Assembly: GCF_947492815.1 (NCBI RefSeq)
Contig: NZ_CANLOB010000018.1
Coordinates: forward strand, 1-64,000
Length of the DNA: 64,000 bases
Direction: 5' to 3'
Source of the DNA: an uncultured Dokdonia sp.
Lineage (GTDB): Bacteria; Bacteroidota; Bacteroidia; Flavobacteriales; Flavobacteriaceae
The notes beneath the pieces are model-generated. The model was not told where the DNA came from and made no database searches. It saw only the letters and a list, made by a program, of their open reading frames with translations. Below are positions 27,358 through 36,762 of the stretch, one piece after another (the stretch's first letter is position 1; each line of letters opens with the position of its first letter). The position numbers were made by a program, and so were the translations under genes.

Positions 27358-30231
27358 ATGTATAGTAAATACACTAAACTGTTGATCATATTCACTATGA
27401 TTTCCCAGACAAAAGTTCAAGCACAGAACCCTGAAAAATTTATATCTGCTATTCCTGAATTAGCAAAAATCACTCATTTTGACAGAACTACTTATAAGGG
27501 CGATTCTCAGTTTTGGACCATGGCAAGAGATTCAACTGGAATTTATTACTTTGGAAATAATGATGGAGTTATTACATACGATGGTCAAAAATGGCAAGAT
27601 ATCCTTTTACCTAATAGTTCTGCTGTAAGAAGTCTTTTGTACGCTTCAAATGGTACTGTGTATGCCGGCGGCTACAATGATTTTGGAAAAGTTGAAAAAA
27701 ATTCTTTAGGAAACTATGAATTTCACTCCATTTTAAGGGATCTTAAAATCACTACAGAAAAAATAGAAAATGTTTGGCAGATACATGAAGTTAATGGAAT
27801 TATAATCTTTAGAACCTTTAAAGGTTTAATAACAGTAGAAAATAATTCATCATCATATATCCCCTCAGAAAGTAGATTTATTCATTCAGATGTTGTTAAA
27901 GACACATATTATATTCAAGATGAAAATTTGGGTGTTATGAGTTTTGATCCTGTTTTGAAAAGCTTTAACTCAATATTTAATTCAAAAGATATTGGTAATG
28001 AAGTTATCATTTCTTTCTTACCATCAGACAAAGCAAATTTCATTGAAATTATAACTAAAAAAGGTCACATATACCTAGGGGATTTAACAAGTGGAGTATT
28101 AACAAAAAAACATGAAGTCTTTTCAGAAGATCAAAACGAATTTTTATCAGTAGCAGTAAAAAAAGGAGATACTTACATACTAGGAACTATTGGTTCAAAA
28201 ATTTTAACTTTTTCTAATGGAAAGAATACTTCCCAAAAAGGATCCATTTATGACCAAATACAAGATAACACAGTATTAAATTTTTATGAAGATAAGGATG
28301 AATTATGGGTTCTTTTAAATGATGGCATAGATCTTATAGAATATAATGCTTCTTTTAGTAATCTTTTTAGAGAAGGATCTGTTTACGATATATTGATAAA
28401 AAATGAGTCCATTTATATAGCAACAAACAATGGAGTTTATTTTTCAAAAATACCCAATGAAGGTTCTGTTTTCAACTTTGTTAAGACAAAAATTCCGCAG
28501 GGTCAAGCTTGGTCTCTTTCAAACATAGGGGCTTCTACAATAGTAAGTCATGACTTAGGTCTTTATGAAATAAGTGATGAGGAAGTTACTCAAATCAGTA
28601 ATGAAAGAGGATTCTGGAAAGTTATTCCTATTTCAAATAAGAATAATGAATTTCTCGCCTGTAGTTACAATGGCTTTTATCTTCTTAAAAAAGAAGGAAC
28701 AAGATTTAACATAACAACAAAAATTAAAGGATTTCTAGAATCTACAAGAGATGTTTTGCCTTCAGATGAGGAAAATACATTTTGGGTGTGCCATGGATTT
28801 AAAGGGGTCTTCAAAGTAAAGTTTAGTGAAGACTATAGAAGAGTTGTAGCAATAGATCATTTTACTGATCAAAATGGATTTAAATCTCCATTCAATATTA
28901 ATGTTCATAATTGGAATTCTGATATTATATTTTCTACAAATACTGGTTTTTATACATTTAATAAAGAAAATAATGAATTTTTACCATATCCTAAACTTAA
29001 TAATATTATTGGAAACACAATTAATACTAGAAAAATTCTAACACATCAGGATACTACGTGGGTCGTGCTAAATGATGAAATAGGTTTATTTAAACAATCT
29101 GACAAACACCCTGATATAGATAAAAATACTTTTCGTAACCTTAAGGGAGATTTAAATAGAGGATTTGAGAAAATCCTACCTATAACAAACAAGAAAGTTT
29201 TGATAGGCGCAAAATCAGGTCTTTATGTATATAATTTAAAAGAATCACTAGATAAACCTAGTTTTTCTACAATCATAACAAAAGTAACAAAACAAGAAAG
29301 CACTAAAAATATAACTTCTCAAGTAGTTATTAGAGAGGAAAACGAGTTAGAAATATCAAATTCAACAGAAGTGTTAAGGTTTGAATTTGCAACTCCTGAA
29401 AAAACTCCAACTTCAAATATAAAATTTAGTTACAAACTCAAAGATCTTGATAACGACTGGTCAACATGGAGTGATAATTCGTTTAAAGAATACACCCATT
29501 TACCTGCAGGTTCTTATGATTTTTTAGTGCGAAGCCTTGACGAAAAAGGAATTATTGGTAATGAAGCTAGTTTCACTTTTATAGTACAGCCACTATGGCA
29601 CAAAACAAATTTTGCAAAAATCACATATGTGAGTTTAATGATTTTCATTATATGGTTAGGGATAAGACTTATTAATAATAAAATAACAGAAGAGAGAAAC
29701 AAATCTAAAGCACTATTGGAAAGATCCAAAAAAGTACTCAATTTAGAAATTGAAAGGTTAAAACTCAAACAGGACAAAAATCAACTTGAAGAAGATGTGA
29801 TATTTAAAAGCAAGGAACTAACAAATTATACCGTACAGCTTATAAATAAAAAAAGAGCTTTTGCTGAAATTCAAAATGATTTAAAAGAGTTAAAGAACCT
29901 TGTTAAAAATGCGGAGTCGAAAAAAAAGATAATTGAAATATTTAAAAAATTACATCAACATAAAGTAGGGGAAGAATATATGAAAGTGTATGATGTTAAT
30001 TTTGAAAAGATCCATCAAGATTTCTTTAAAAAATTAAAATATATACATCCGAAAATAACTACACGTGAACTCAGGCTTTGTGCATTTATAAAAATGAATT
30101 TAACTAATAAAGAAATTGCCCCTTTGTTAAATATTTCTGTACGAGGTGTAGAAACTGCAAGATATAGAGTTCGAAAAAAATTGCAAGTCAATCAAGAGTC
30201 TAGTTTTAATATTTTTTTGACAAATTTATAA
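27358..30231 (+). CDS. Beta-propeller / Y_Y_Y sensor with C-terminal LuxR-type HTH, locus regulator
   Basis: A 957-residue single-polypeptide membrane regulator with a signal peptide at 1-22 (ending VQAQ). A two-component-regulator type beta-propeller spans about 35-620, then a Y_Y_Y domain (KLKDLDNDWSTWSDNSFKEYTHLPAGSYDFLVRSLDEKG) near 690-730. One membrane helix (ITYVSLMIFIIWLGIRLI) and a coiled coil follow. The C-terminal HTH is LTNKEIAPLLNISVRGVETARYRVRKKL. There is no kinase or receiver domain, so the membrane-bound protein itself would contact DNA. Position divergent from susC makes it the likely glycan-responsive activator of the locus. Confidence 0.85.
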   Translation: MYSKYTKLLIIFTMISQTKVQAQNPEKFISAIPELAKITHFDRTTYKGDSQFWTMARDSTGIYYFGNNDGVITYDGQKWQDILLPNSSAVRSLLYASNGTVYAGGYNDFGKVEKNSLGNYEFHSILRDLKITTEKIENVWQIHEVNGIIIFRTFKGLITVENNSSSYIPSESRFIHSDVVKDTYYIQDENLGVMSFDPVLKSFNSIFNSKDIGNEVIISFLPSDKANFIEIITKKGHIYLGDLTSGVLTKKHEVFSEDQNEFLSVAVKKGDTYILGTIGSKILTFSNGKNTSQKGSIYDQIQDNTVLNFYEDKDELWVLLNDGIDLIEYNASFSNLFREGSVYDILIKNESIYIATNNGVYFSKIPNEGSVFNFVKTKIPQGQAWSLSNIGASTIVSHDLGLYEISDEEVTQISNERGFWKVIPISNKNNEFLACSYNGFYLLKKEGTRFNITTKIKGFLESTRDVLPSDEENTFWVCHGFKGVFKVKFSEDYRRVVAIDHFTDQNGFKSPFNINVHNWNSDIIFSTNTGFYTFNKENNEFLPYPKLNNIIGNTINTRKILTHQDTTWVVLNDEIGLFKQSDKHPDIDKNTFRNLKGDLNRGFEKILPITNKKVLIGAKSGLYVYNLKESLDKPSFSTIITKVTKQESTKNITSQVVIREENELEISNSTEVLRFEFATPEKTPTSNIKFSYKLKDLDNDWSTWSDNSFKEYTHLPAGSYDFLVRSLDEKGIIGNEASFTFIVQPLWHKTNFAKITYVSLMIFIIWLGIRLINNKITEERNKSKALLERSKKVLNLEIERLKLKQDKNQLEEDVIFKSKELTNYTVQLINKKRAFAEIQNDLKELKNLVKNAESKKKIIEIFKKLHQHKVGEEYMKVYDVNFEKIHQDFFKKLKYIHPKITTRELRLCAFIKMNLTNKEIAPLLNISVRGVETARYRVRKKLQVNQESSFNIFLTNL

Positions 30232-30447
30232 AAGAAAACACAACTACAAGAAACTGACTATAAGCCACTTGAATTATTCTGACGTAACTTGGAAGTATGA
30301 TGTACAAATATTGATGTATTTGAAGAGTATTCAAAAATTATTATAAATAATTGTCATATTCTAAATTTATTGGTCTAATAATTATAGATATTCCTGTTTT
30401 GATAAATCTTTTTAAGATCAACATAGAATATTTTAAAACCAATAGTC

Positions 30448-33400
30448 ATGAAAATAAAAACTTACTCAAAAAAAAGTTCAGATGTGTTAGTTGTAATAGC
30501 AACTATCATATCTTTTCTGTTTACATGTACTTCTTCGACTGGTCAAGAAGTATCCGTTCACTTAACAAAAGGAGATCAAACGGTTCTTCTAGAAGAACAA
30601 ACTCCGACCTCATTTAACAATGGGGAAATTCCTAATGCTACAATTAATGTTGAAGAGCAAGAAACGTTTCAGACCATCGATGGATTTGGTTTTATGATGA
30701 CACAAGGAAGTGCTCAAGTTCTTAATGACCTTAATCCAAATTTGCAAAACTCCATTCTTCAAGAAACTTTTAACCCAAACAATGATGGCTCAAAGCTATC
30801 TGTAATGAGGATTAGTATAGGCGCATCAGATTTAAGTAACTCAGTATACTTTTACAACAATACGCCGGGAGATATAAATATGAATAATTTCAGTCTAGAT
30901 GGTCCTGATAAAGAAGATCTAATACCTATAATAAAGAAAGTACTTGAAATTAATCCTAATATTAAAATTTTGGCAACACCTTGGTCTGCCCCTACCTGGA
31001 TGAAGACTAATAGAGATACTTCTTCAAATCCAGCTATTGGTGGAAGTTTGGATCCGCAATTTTACGAGGCTTATGCAAGGTATTTTGTTAGATATTTACA
31101 GGAAATGGAGGCAGAAGGGATTCCAATATGGGGTATTACGCCACAAAATGAACCTGAAAATCCATTTAATGAGCCTAGTATGGCAATGACTTCTAATGAA
31201 CAATTAGACTTTATAAACAATCATTTAGGTCCTCAAATAGAAGCTGCTGGTTTTACTCCTCGAATCATAGCCTTTGATCATAACTGCGATAACCCGGGAT
31301 ATCCTATAAATATATTAAATAATAGCACTTATGCAGAGGGTGCCGCTTTTCATTTATATGATCCAGGAGCTAATATTGAGGCAATGTCTGAGGTACGTAA
31401 TGCTACAGGTAAAAATGTATATTTTACAGAGCAATTTACCAGTTCTAATGGAGAGTTTAATGGTGACTTTGGATGGCATATAGAAAATGTTGTCATTGGT
31501 TCTTTACGAAACTGGTCTCGAACAGTAATTGAATGGAACTATGCAGCAGACCCAGACTCAAACCCAAGAACCCCAGGCGGGTGTGATGAATGCTTAGGTG
31601 CGATAACTGTTAATAACTCAAATAGTATTACACGCAATGTTTCCTATTACATCATCTCTCAAATATCAAAATTTGTACAACCTGGAGCTGTAAGACTAGC
31701 CACAAATGATCCAGATAATGATACTGTCACTAATGTAGCTTTACGTAATGAAAATGGAGAGAAAGTACTTCTTGTATACAATATAAACAGTACAGATCAA
31801 GAAATAAGTGTCAATTGGAACGGAAGATCCTTTACCTATAATTTACCTGGACGCTCTGCAGCTACATTTACCTGGGAAGGTGAGTTTACACCACAACCTC
31901 CCGAAGCACCTACAAATATAATTTTCACTACAGACGATACAGAGGTAAATCTTAGCTGGGACGATGCAAATAGAGCTACAACTTATGCTGTTAGAAGAGC
32001 TACTAACATTAATGGCCCATTTTCAACTATCGCTTCTGACTTAACTAATACCACATATACAGATACAAACGTTACTAATGGGACAACTTATTACTACAGA
32101 ATAAGAGCGATAAATGAGATCGGAACTACAGAATCTACTCAAATATCGGCAGTTCCTAACATAATTATTATAAACGCATTTAGCCAGATTGAAGCTGAAG
32201 AATTTAATGAAGGTCAAACTGTCCAATTAGAAAACACATCAGATATTGGTGAAGGTCAAAACGTTGGATTTATAGATAGCAATGATTTTCTTGTCTATGA
32301 AAATGTAGATTTTGGTAATGGGGCAAGTAGCGTAAATGTACGAATAGCTTCTGGAGCTAATTTTGAGGGAACAATGGAACTTCGTTTAGGAAGTACTACA
32401 GGAAATCTAATAGGTGTCGTATCTTTTGGAAACACAGGAGGTTATCAATCTTGGGTTACTAAAGAGGCTAATATTCAAGAGACTTCTGGTCTTAGTGATC
32501 TTTATCTCGTTTTTCAGGGAGGTGAAGGTATTGGAAATATAAACTGGTTTCGGTTTAGTCAACAAGATTTAGGTAATCCGCCATCAGCACCTACAAATTT
32601 AACCGCAAATGCAGAAGATGAAGCAGTTTCACTTTCATGGAACACTGTAGCAGACGCCGATACATATGAAGTAAGAAGATCTACAAATGGTAATAACGGA
32701 TTCTCGACTATTGCAAATGCTCTAACAGAAACAACTTATACTGATAATTCAGTTACCAATGGCACCCAATATTTCTATCGTGTAAGAGCCATAAATCAAG
32801 CCGGAAATAGTGGTAATTCTAATACCGCAAATGCAACTCCACAAGAGCCCGCTAGATCTGCATTTGTACGCATAGAAGCAGAAGATTTTGATAATAGCCA
32901 AGGGATTCAAACTCAAAATACGAGCGATGCTGGAGGAGGACAAAATGTGGGGTTTATAAATAGAGACGATTTTCTAGTTTATAACAATATAGATTTTGGA
33001 AATGGTGCAAGAAGTTTAGAAGCCCGCATCGCCTCAAATGCAAATTTTACAGGCACCATGCAAATTCGCTTAGGGAGCGTTACAGGTGATCTTGTGGGTA
33101 CTTTATCTTTCGGTTTTACTGGCGGTTGGCAATCTTGGATAACTAGAACTGTAAACATTGATCAAGTCACCGGAATTCATGATCTTTATTTTGTTTTCTT
33201 AGCTCCTAACAGTCAAGGAATCGGAAATATAAATTGGTTCGTTTTTAATGAATCAAATGAACTAAATCCTCCTGCTACTCCTAATAACCTTACAGCAACT
33301 GGAGGAGATGCAACAGTTTCACTTTCGTGGAATAGTGTAACAGATGCCGCGACTTATGAATTAAGACGCTCTACAACTAGTAACAGTGGGTTTTCGGTCA

Positions 33401-34305
33401 TTGCAAATGGCATTGAAGAAACAACTTTTGTCGACAACGCAGTTGTTAACGGAACGCAATATTTCTATCGCGTAAGAGCCATAAATCAAGCCGGAAATAG
33501 TGGTAATTCTAATACCGCAAATGCAACTCCGCAAGCAAACAATCCTAATGATGGTGATATTCAATCTGGAGAAATCTATATAATTAGAAATCGAAGATCT
33601 AATAGAGTAATGGATGTCGCAGGAGTTTCTCAAAGCAATGGCGCTAGAGTACAGCAATGGGAAGTTACGGGTGGTGACAACCAAAGTTGGATTCTAGAAA
33701 ACACTGGAGGTAATGAATATAAAATTACTGCCTTACACAGCAATAAGGTTTTAGATCTTGTAGATGGATCACTCCAAAATGGTGCAGAAGTACAACAATA
33801 CGACTCTTTTGACAATGTAAATCAAAGGTGGCAAATTATACCTATTGGAAATAGCTTTTTCGAAATTGTATCTGCAAGAAGTGGTAAAGCTTTAGAAATT
33901 CCAAATGGAACAAATTCACTCGGCCTGAGTGTAGTTCAGCAAGAAAGAAATAACTCACCACAGCAACAATGGAGTTTTGAATTGTTGTCAATAAGATCAA
34001 GTACAAATGAAAATATAGAAAACACAATACTCCAGAATATTCCTACTAAAAATGTTGTCGTATACACTAATCAATTTTCAGAAAATACAGTTAGATATGA
34101 ACTCGAGATAAATGAGAAGGTACAAGCAGTAGAAATTTTCATATTTAATACTTTAGGGCAAGTTGTTGCTAAATTTACAGATCATCCAGAATCTAGAAAT
34201 GGTATCCAAAATATACCCCTTGATTCTATGACTAAAGATTTGCCAAAAGGGCAATATTTTATAAAAGTTGATAACTTACAAGCTAAACCATTCATTGTTT
34301 ATTAA
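30448..34305 (+). CDS. Multimodular GH30 with FN3, CBM6-like, ricin-like and T9SS domains
   Basis: A 1285-residue secreted enzyme. Signal peptide about 10-33; GH30 domain about 60-475 with acid/base E235 (TPQNEP) and nucleophile E328 (VYFTEQF). The remaining modules are FN3 (about 485-570), CBM6-like (about 575-705), FN3 (about 710-795), CBM6-like (about 805-930), FN3 (about 935-1020) and a ricin-type lectin with QxW motifs (about 1035-1165). The T9SS type A C-terminal domain spans about 1195-1285 (ending KGQYFIKVDNLQAKPFIVY). It is therefore exported by the Por system and probably attached to the surface to start glucan breakdown. FN3 copies 2 and 3 share a nearly identical stretch of about 75 bp (around 32770-32843 and 33460-33533). 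Confidence 0.9.
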   Translation: MKIKTYSKKSSDVLVVIATIISFLFTCTSSTGQEVSVHLTKGDQTVLLEEQTPTSFNNGEIPNATINVEEQETFQTIDGFGFMMTQGSAQVLNDLNPNLQNSILQETFNPNNDGSKLSVMRISIGASDLSNSVYFYNNTPGDINMNNFSLDGPDKEDLIPIIKKVLEINPNIKILATPWSAPTWMKTNRDTSSNPAIGGSLDPQFYEAYARYFVRYLQEMEAEGIPIWGITPQNEPENPFNEPSMAMTSNEQLDFINNHLGPQIEAAGFTPRIIAFDHNCDNPGYPINILNNSTYAEGAAFHLYDPGANIEAMSEVRNATGKNVYFTEQFTSSNGEFNGDFGWHIENVVIGSLRNWSRTVIEWNYAADPDSNPRTPGGCDECLGAITVNNSNSITRNVSYYIISQISKFVQPGAVRLATNDPDNDTVTNVALRNENGEKVLLVYNINSTDQEISVNWNGRSFTYNLPGRSAATFTWEGEFTPQPPEAPTNIIFTTDDTEVNLSWDDANRATTYAVRRATNINGPFSTIASDLTNTTYTDTNVTNGTTYYYRIRAINEIGTTESTQISAVPNIIIINAFSQIEAEEFNEGQTVQLENTSDIGEGQNVGFIDSNDFLVYENVDFGNGASSVNVRIASGANFEGTMELRLGSTTGNLIGVVSFGNTGGYQSWVTKEANIQETSGLSDLYLVFQGGEGIGNINWFRFSQQDLGNPPSAPTNLTANAEDEAVSLSWNTVADADTYEVRRSTNGNNGFSTIANALTETTYTDNSVTNGTQYFYRVRAINQAGNSGNSNTANATPQEPARSAFVRIEAEDFDNSQGIQTQNTSDAGGGQNVGFINRDDFLVYNNIDFGNGARSLEARIASNANFTGTMQIRLGSVTGDLVGTLSFGFTGGWQSWITRTVNIDQVTGIHDLYFVFLAPNSQGIGNINWFVFNESNELNPPATPNNLTATGGDATVSLSWNSVTDAATYELRRSTTSNSGFSVIANGIEETTFVDNAVVNGTQYFYRVRAINQAGNSGNSNTANATPQANNPNDGDIQSGEIYIIRNRRSNRVMDVAGVSQSNGARVQQWEVTGGDNQSWILENTGGNEYKITALHSNKVLDLVDGSLQNGAEVQQYDSFDNVNQRWQIIPIGNSFFEIVSARSGKALEIPNGTNSLGLSVVQQERNNSPQQQWSFELLSIRSSTNENIENTILQNIPTKNVVVYTNQFSENTVRYELEINEKVQAVEIFIFNTLGQVVAKFTDHPESRNGIQNIPLDSMTKDLPKGQYFIKVDNLQAKPFIVY

Positions 34306-34540
34306 TAAACTAATTAAATACATTAAATTATTGTAAATGATAAAACAGCGAGAAAAATTACAATCGTCCCGCTACTTTTATATTTAACAATAAAAGCGTT
34401 TAGAGGTTTATATGATAAATGAAAATTACCATAAACGTAGGGTTTTGCATGTTGTTAGATGTAAGGATAATGCTATGATTTGTAAATTATACACATCTAA
34501 ATATACTGATATTCATTAATTTACAATATATCTGCTACAG

Positions 34541-34583
34541 TTCATAACCCGGAGGTCACGAGTTCAATTCTCGTTCTCGCTAC
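34541..34583 (+). repeat. Exact 43-bp copy of the tRNA-Met 3' half
   Basis: Identical to 17046-17088, from the anticodon loop to the discriminator region. The 5' half of the tRNA is missing, so it is not a functional tRNA gene. It is followed by a terminator-like hairpin, as the real tRNA is. Confidence 0.95.
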
Positions 34584-34587
34584 AAAT

Positions 34588-34614
34588 AAAAGGTCAACTA
34601 TAGTTGGCCTTTTT
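34588..34614 (+). terminator. Hairpin after the second tRNA fragment
   Basis: AGGTCAACTA/TAGTTGGCCT stem with one G-T pair, followed by T4. It also lies just before the GIY-YIG start. Confidence 0.7.
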
Positions 34615-34621
34615 AGGTTTT

Positions 34622-34885
34622 ATGGAGTACGTTGTTTACATACCATATTCTCAAAAGCACCAAAAATCCTATACAGGTATTTCATCTGATTTAATCTCTC
34701 GATTCCATTCTCATAATAAATATGCAATAAAAGGCTGGACAATATCCTACAGACCTTGGATTGTAATTCATATAGAATTTTTTGAATCTAAAAAGGAAGC
34801 TCTTTCTAGAGAAAAATGGTTCAAATCGGGAATAGGTAGAAAGGAAAAAAAAGAAATTATTAATCAGTTTTTCAACATAGTATAA
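34622..34885 (+). CDS. GIY-YIG superfamily endonuclease (URI family)
   Basis: An 87-residue protein with the GIY-YIG pattern: VVYIPYS at the first strand, KSYTGISSDLISRFHSH (YTG with the conserved Arg), then the Glu in KKEALSREKWFKSG. The ATG at 34622 gives MEYVVYIPYS, the normal start of the family; the frame opens upstream with a TTG inside the hairpin. It is a stand-alone domain of normal length, so it may be an active nuclease. It sits between two copies of the tRNA-Met 3' end, which suggests that it, or the DNA event it promotes, targets this tRNA site. Confidence 0.9.
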   Translation: MEYVVYIPYSQKHQKSYTGISSDLISRFHSHNKYAIKGWTISYRPWIVIHIEFFESKKEALSREKWFKSGIGRKEKKEIINQFFNIV

Positions 34886-34890
34886 AGGTA

Positions 34891-34938
34891 GGATTCATAT
34901 CCGCCAGAGGCGGACACGAGTTCAATTCTCGTTCTCGC
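34891..34938 (+). repeat. Third, altered tRNA-Met 3' fragment
   Basis: GGATTCAT (as tRNA 17043-17050) and CACGAGTTCAATTCTCGTTC...GC (as tRNA 17062 onward) are kept. Between them AACCCGGAGGT is replaced by the hairpin ATCCGCCAGAGGCGGA. The next bases ACTTAAAA also follow the true tRNA, so this copy continues into the same type of 3' flank. Confidence 0.85.
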
Positions 34939-35006
34939 AACTTAAAATTCAATCAGTTACATCTGAAATGCAACTGCTTGATTATTCTAAAAAGTAATGT
35001 TTCAAG

Positions 35007-35030
35007 TATACGCTTTCGCGAAAGCGTATA
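35007..35030. repeat. Iterated palindrome, copy 5 (24 bp perfect)
   Basis: The longest copy in the window: the GCTTTCGCGAAAGC core extended on both sides by TATAC/GTATA. It is intergenic, downstream of the haloperoxidase gene. Confidence 0.9.
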
Positions 35031-35065
35031 TAATACGGGTGTTATTAAGGGGTGAAAAGCGATTA

Positions 35066-36448
35066 TTAATTTGTCAGATCAAAATCATTAACAGCATCAG
35101 AAATTTCATAGCCCAAACGAATTCCTTCATCGCTATCTATTTGAACGTGTACCCCTAATGGCACTCTAGAATAGGCATTTTCCTGCGCCATTTCTGAAAA
35201 AGAGTTGTATGTACGTGGAACCCCATTAAACTCCACTCTTCCTTCATGACTTCTATCTGTAAAATTAATTGCATCTCCTCCAAAAATGTGAGCAAAAACA
35301 CCAGCTGATACTCCTGCAAATGTTGCATGACCCGATGGATAACTAGGAAATGCAGGATTAGGTGAATCAATAAATCGTGCTAAATTCGTATCAAAATCTG
35401 TATTCATAGTAGCTCGTATATAGGTGCTAGGACGCTGCGTATCATACGTGTATTTATCATCCCAAGCAGAAACTGCTGCGTCATTGATTGCAAAACCAAG
35501 CCTAAGCAATAATTCTAAAGATTGTTCATATCCTAAATCTGCTTGTCCGATTAATTGATTTGCAATAGAAAATTGTCTTCCAGGTGGACTCATCATCAAG
35601 CTTTCTACATCGTCAGACCAAAACTCAGCAATCCATAAATCTTCATTATCCTCTTCTCTTGCTACCGTTGCAATATCATTTACCTCTTCCATGGCTATAT
35701 AATATTCACTCGTTGTGGCTGTACTATATTCGTATGCAGGAGGAATACTCGTAGTTTCATCTGGAGAGATCACAAATGCTCTTACACTACTCCAATATGG
35801 AAACCAAGCACTTTCCCCTTCTGCGGCTATCCATAAACCATCTCCTGTAGGTGCTACATAAGACGCTGGGTTGGGATCTAGAATCTGAGTCTCAGCATCT
35901 GTATCACTTTGACTATATGCGATCACACGTTCTGCAACATACGTACCCCATTCTATAGAGTTTTCAATTTCAGATTCAGACAAATCTGTCGATAACTCAC
36001 TTACCTTATTTTCTTGTAAAATGGCTATAGCAGCTTTTTCGTTGTTTGATACACTAAACATAAAGTGATCAAAAACCAATGCGTAACAGGTATTAAGCGC
36101 TAGGTTTACATCCACATTGTCTTCGCGTTGATTCTCATTGATATTAAATCCTTGTAATCGCTCTTCGTTTGAAGTGTATCCATCCATATCGGCTACAGCA
36201 GTTTCATATCCTGCTAAATGAATATAAGCAAGTGCTCTTGCCGTTGAATTAGGTCTCATCGCATCTGTATAGCGATCTAAATCAAGCCAAAGATCATTCC
36301 AGTCTGTAATCAGTTGTGTAGTTGCATTTGTGACTACAGGAGTATCTACAATAGCTGTGTCTTGAGCATCGTCATCGTTGGCACAGGATTGCAATAACAC
36401 TAGAGTCACTGCTAAGGTAAATAGTGTTTTAAAATGTGATCGTTTCAT
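35066..36448 (-). CDS. Vanadium-dependent haloperoxidase (PAP2 superfamily) lipoprotein
   Basis: Three vanadate-site motifs are visible: DTQRPSTYIR (motif 1), FPSYPSGHATFAG (motif 2, SGH) and YSRVPLGVHVQID (motif 3, SRxxxGxH). This is the pattern of vanadium haloperoxidases and related PAP2 phosphatases. The sequence from MKRSHFKTLFTLAVTLVLLQSC gives a lipoprotein signal with Cys in LLQSC, so I start at ATG 36448 and not at 36514. The protein is probably periplasmic or surface exposed and could oxidise iodide or bromide; halide preference cannot be read. It stands alone on the minus strand, divergent from the LytS gene. Confidence 0.87.
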   Translation of the reverse strand: MKRSHFKTLFTLAVTLVLLQSCANDDDAQDTAIVDTPVVTNATTQLITDWNDLWLDLDRYTDAMRPNSTARALAYIHLAGYETAVADMDGYTSNEERLQGFNINENQREDNVDVNLALNTCYALVFDHFMFSVSNNEKAAIAILQENKVSELSTDLSESEIENSIEWGTYVAERVIAYSQSDTDAETQILDPNPASYVAPTGDGLWIAAEGESAWFPYWSSVRAFVISPDETTSIPPAYEYSTATTSEYYIAMEEVNDIATVAREEDNEDLWIAEFWSDDVESLMMSPPGRQFSIANQLIGQADLGYEQSLELLLRLGFAINDAAVSAWDDKYTYDTQRPSTYIRATMNTDFDTNLARFIDSPNPAFPSYPSGHATFAGVSAGVFAHIFGGDAINFTDRSHEGRVEFNGVPRTYNSFSEMAQENAYSRVPLGVHVQIDSDEGIRLGYEISDAVNDFDLTN

Positions 36449-36762
36449 AAGTAATCGTGTTAAATGGTTAGAAAAAGCATACAAGTCTCTTTTCATATAT
36501 GCCTTCTTAAGCATTATTTTGGCGCCAAATAGTGTTTAAAAAGTGTAGTGTTGTTTTCATAAAATTGATTGCATTTATAAAAGGTTGTCTGATGTAAATA
36601 ACTGAATATTCATTGTGTGTAGTATTCTAAAAACAGAGTTTTCAGCGAATGGGGTTATGTTTTCAGTAAATGCAATAATAAACGCTATAAACGGGTACTA
36701 TTATAAAGTCATTTATCCAATAATTAAAAGTTCACTAATCTTATTTTACTTTTATTTGTGAT

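Larger units (their letters stand above)
17046..34583. mobile_element. Putative tRNA-Met-bounded genomic island carrying a GH30 polysaccharide locus
   Basis: A 43-bp exact direct repeat of the tRNA-Met 3' half (17046-17088 and 34541-34583) brackets 17.5 kb. That segment holds an IS200-like element and a complete polysaccharide utilisation locus. The iterated palindrome common elsewhere is nearly absent: one imperfect copy at 19224 and none from 19.3 to 35.0 kb. Both observations fit horizontal acquisition into tRNA-Met. No integrase gene is visible inside, so the mechanism is unclear. Confidence 0.55.

Noticed and set aside
17100..34540. Prophage or integrative conjugative element
   Set aside because: No phage structural, relaxase, conjugation or tyrosine-integrase gene is visible; only an IS200-like transposase and the glycan locus.
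34541..34583. A second tRNA-Met gene
   Set aside because: Only the 3' half is present; no D-arm or 5' acceptor strand lies upstream.
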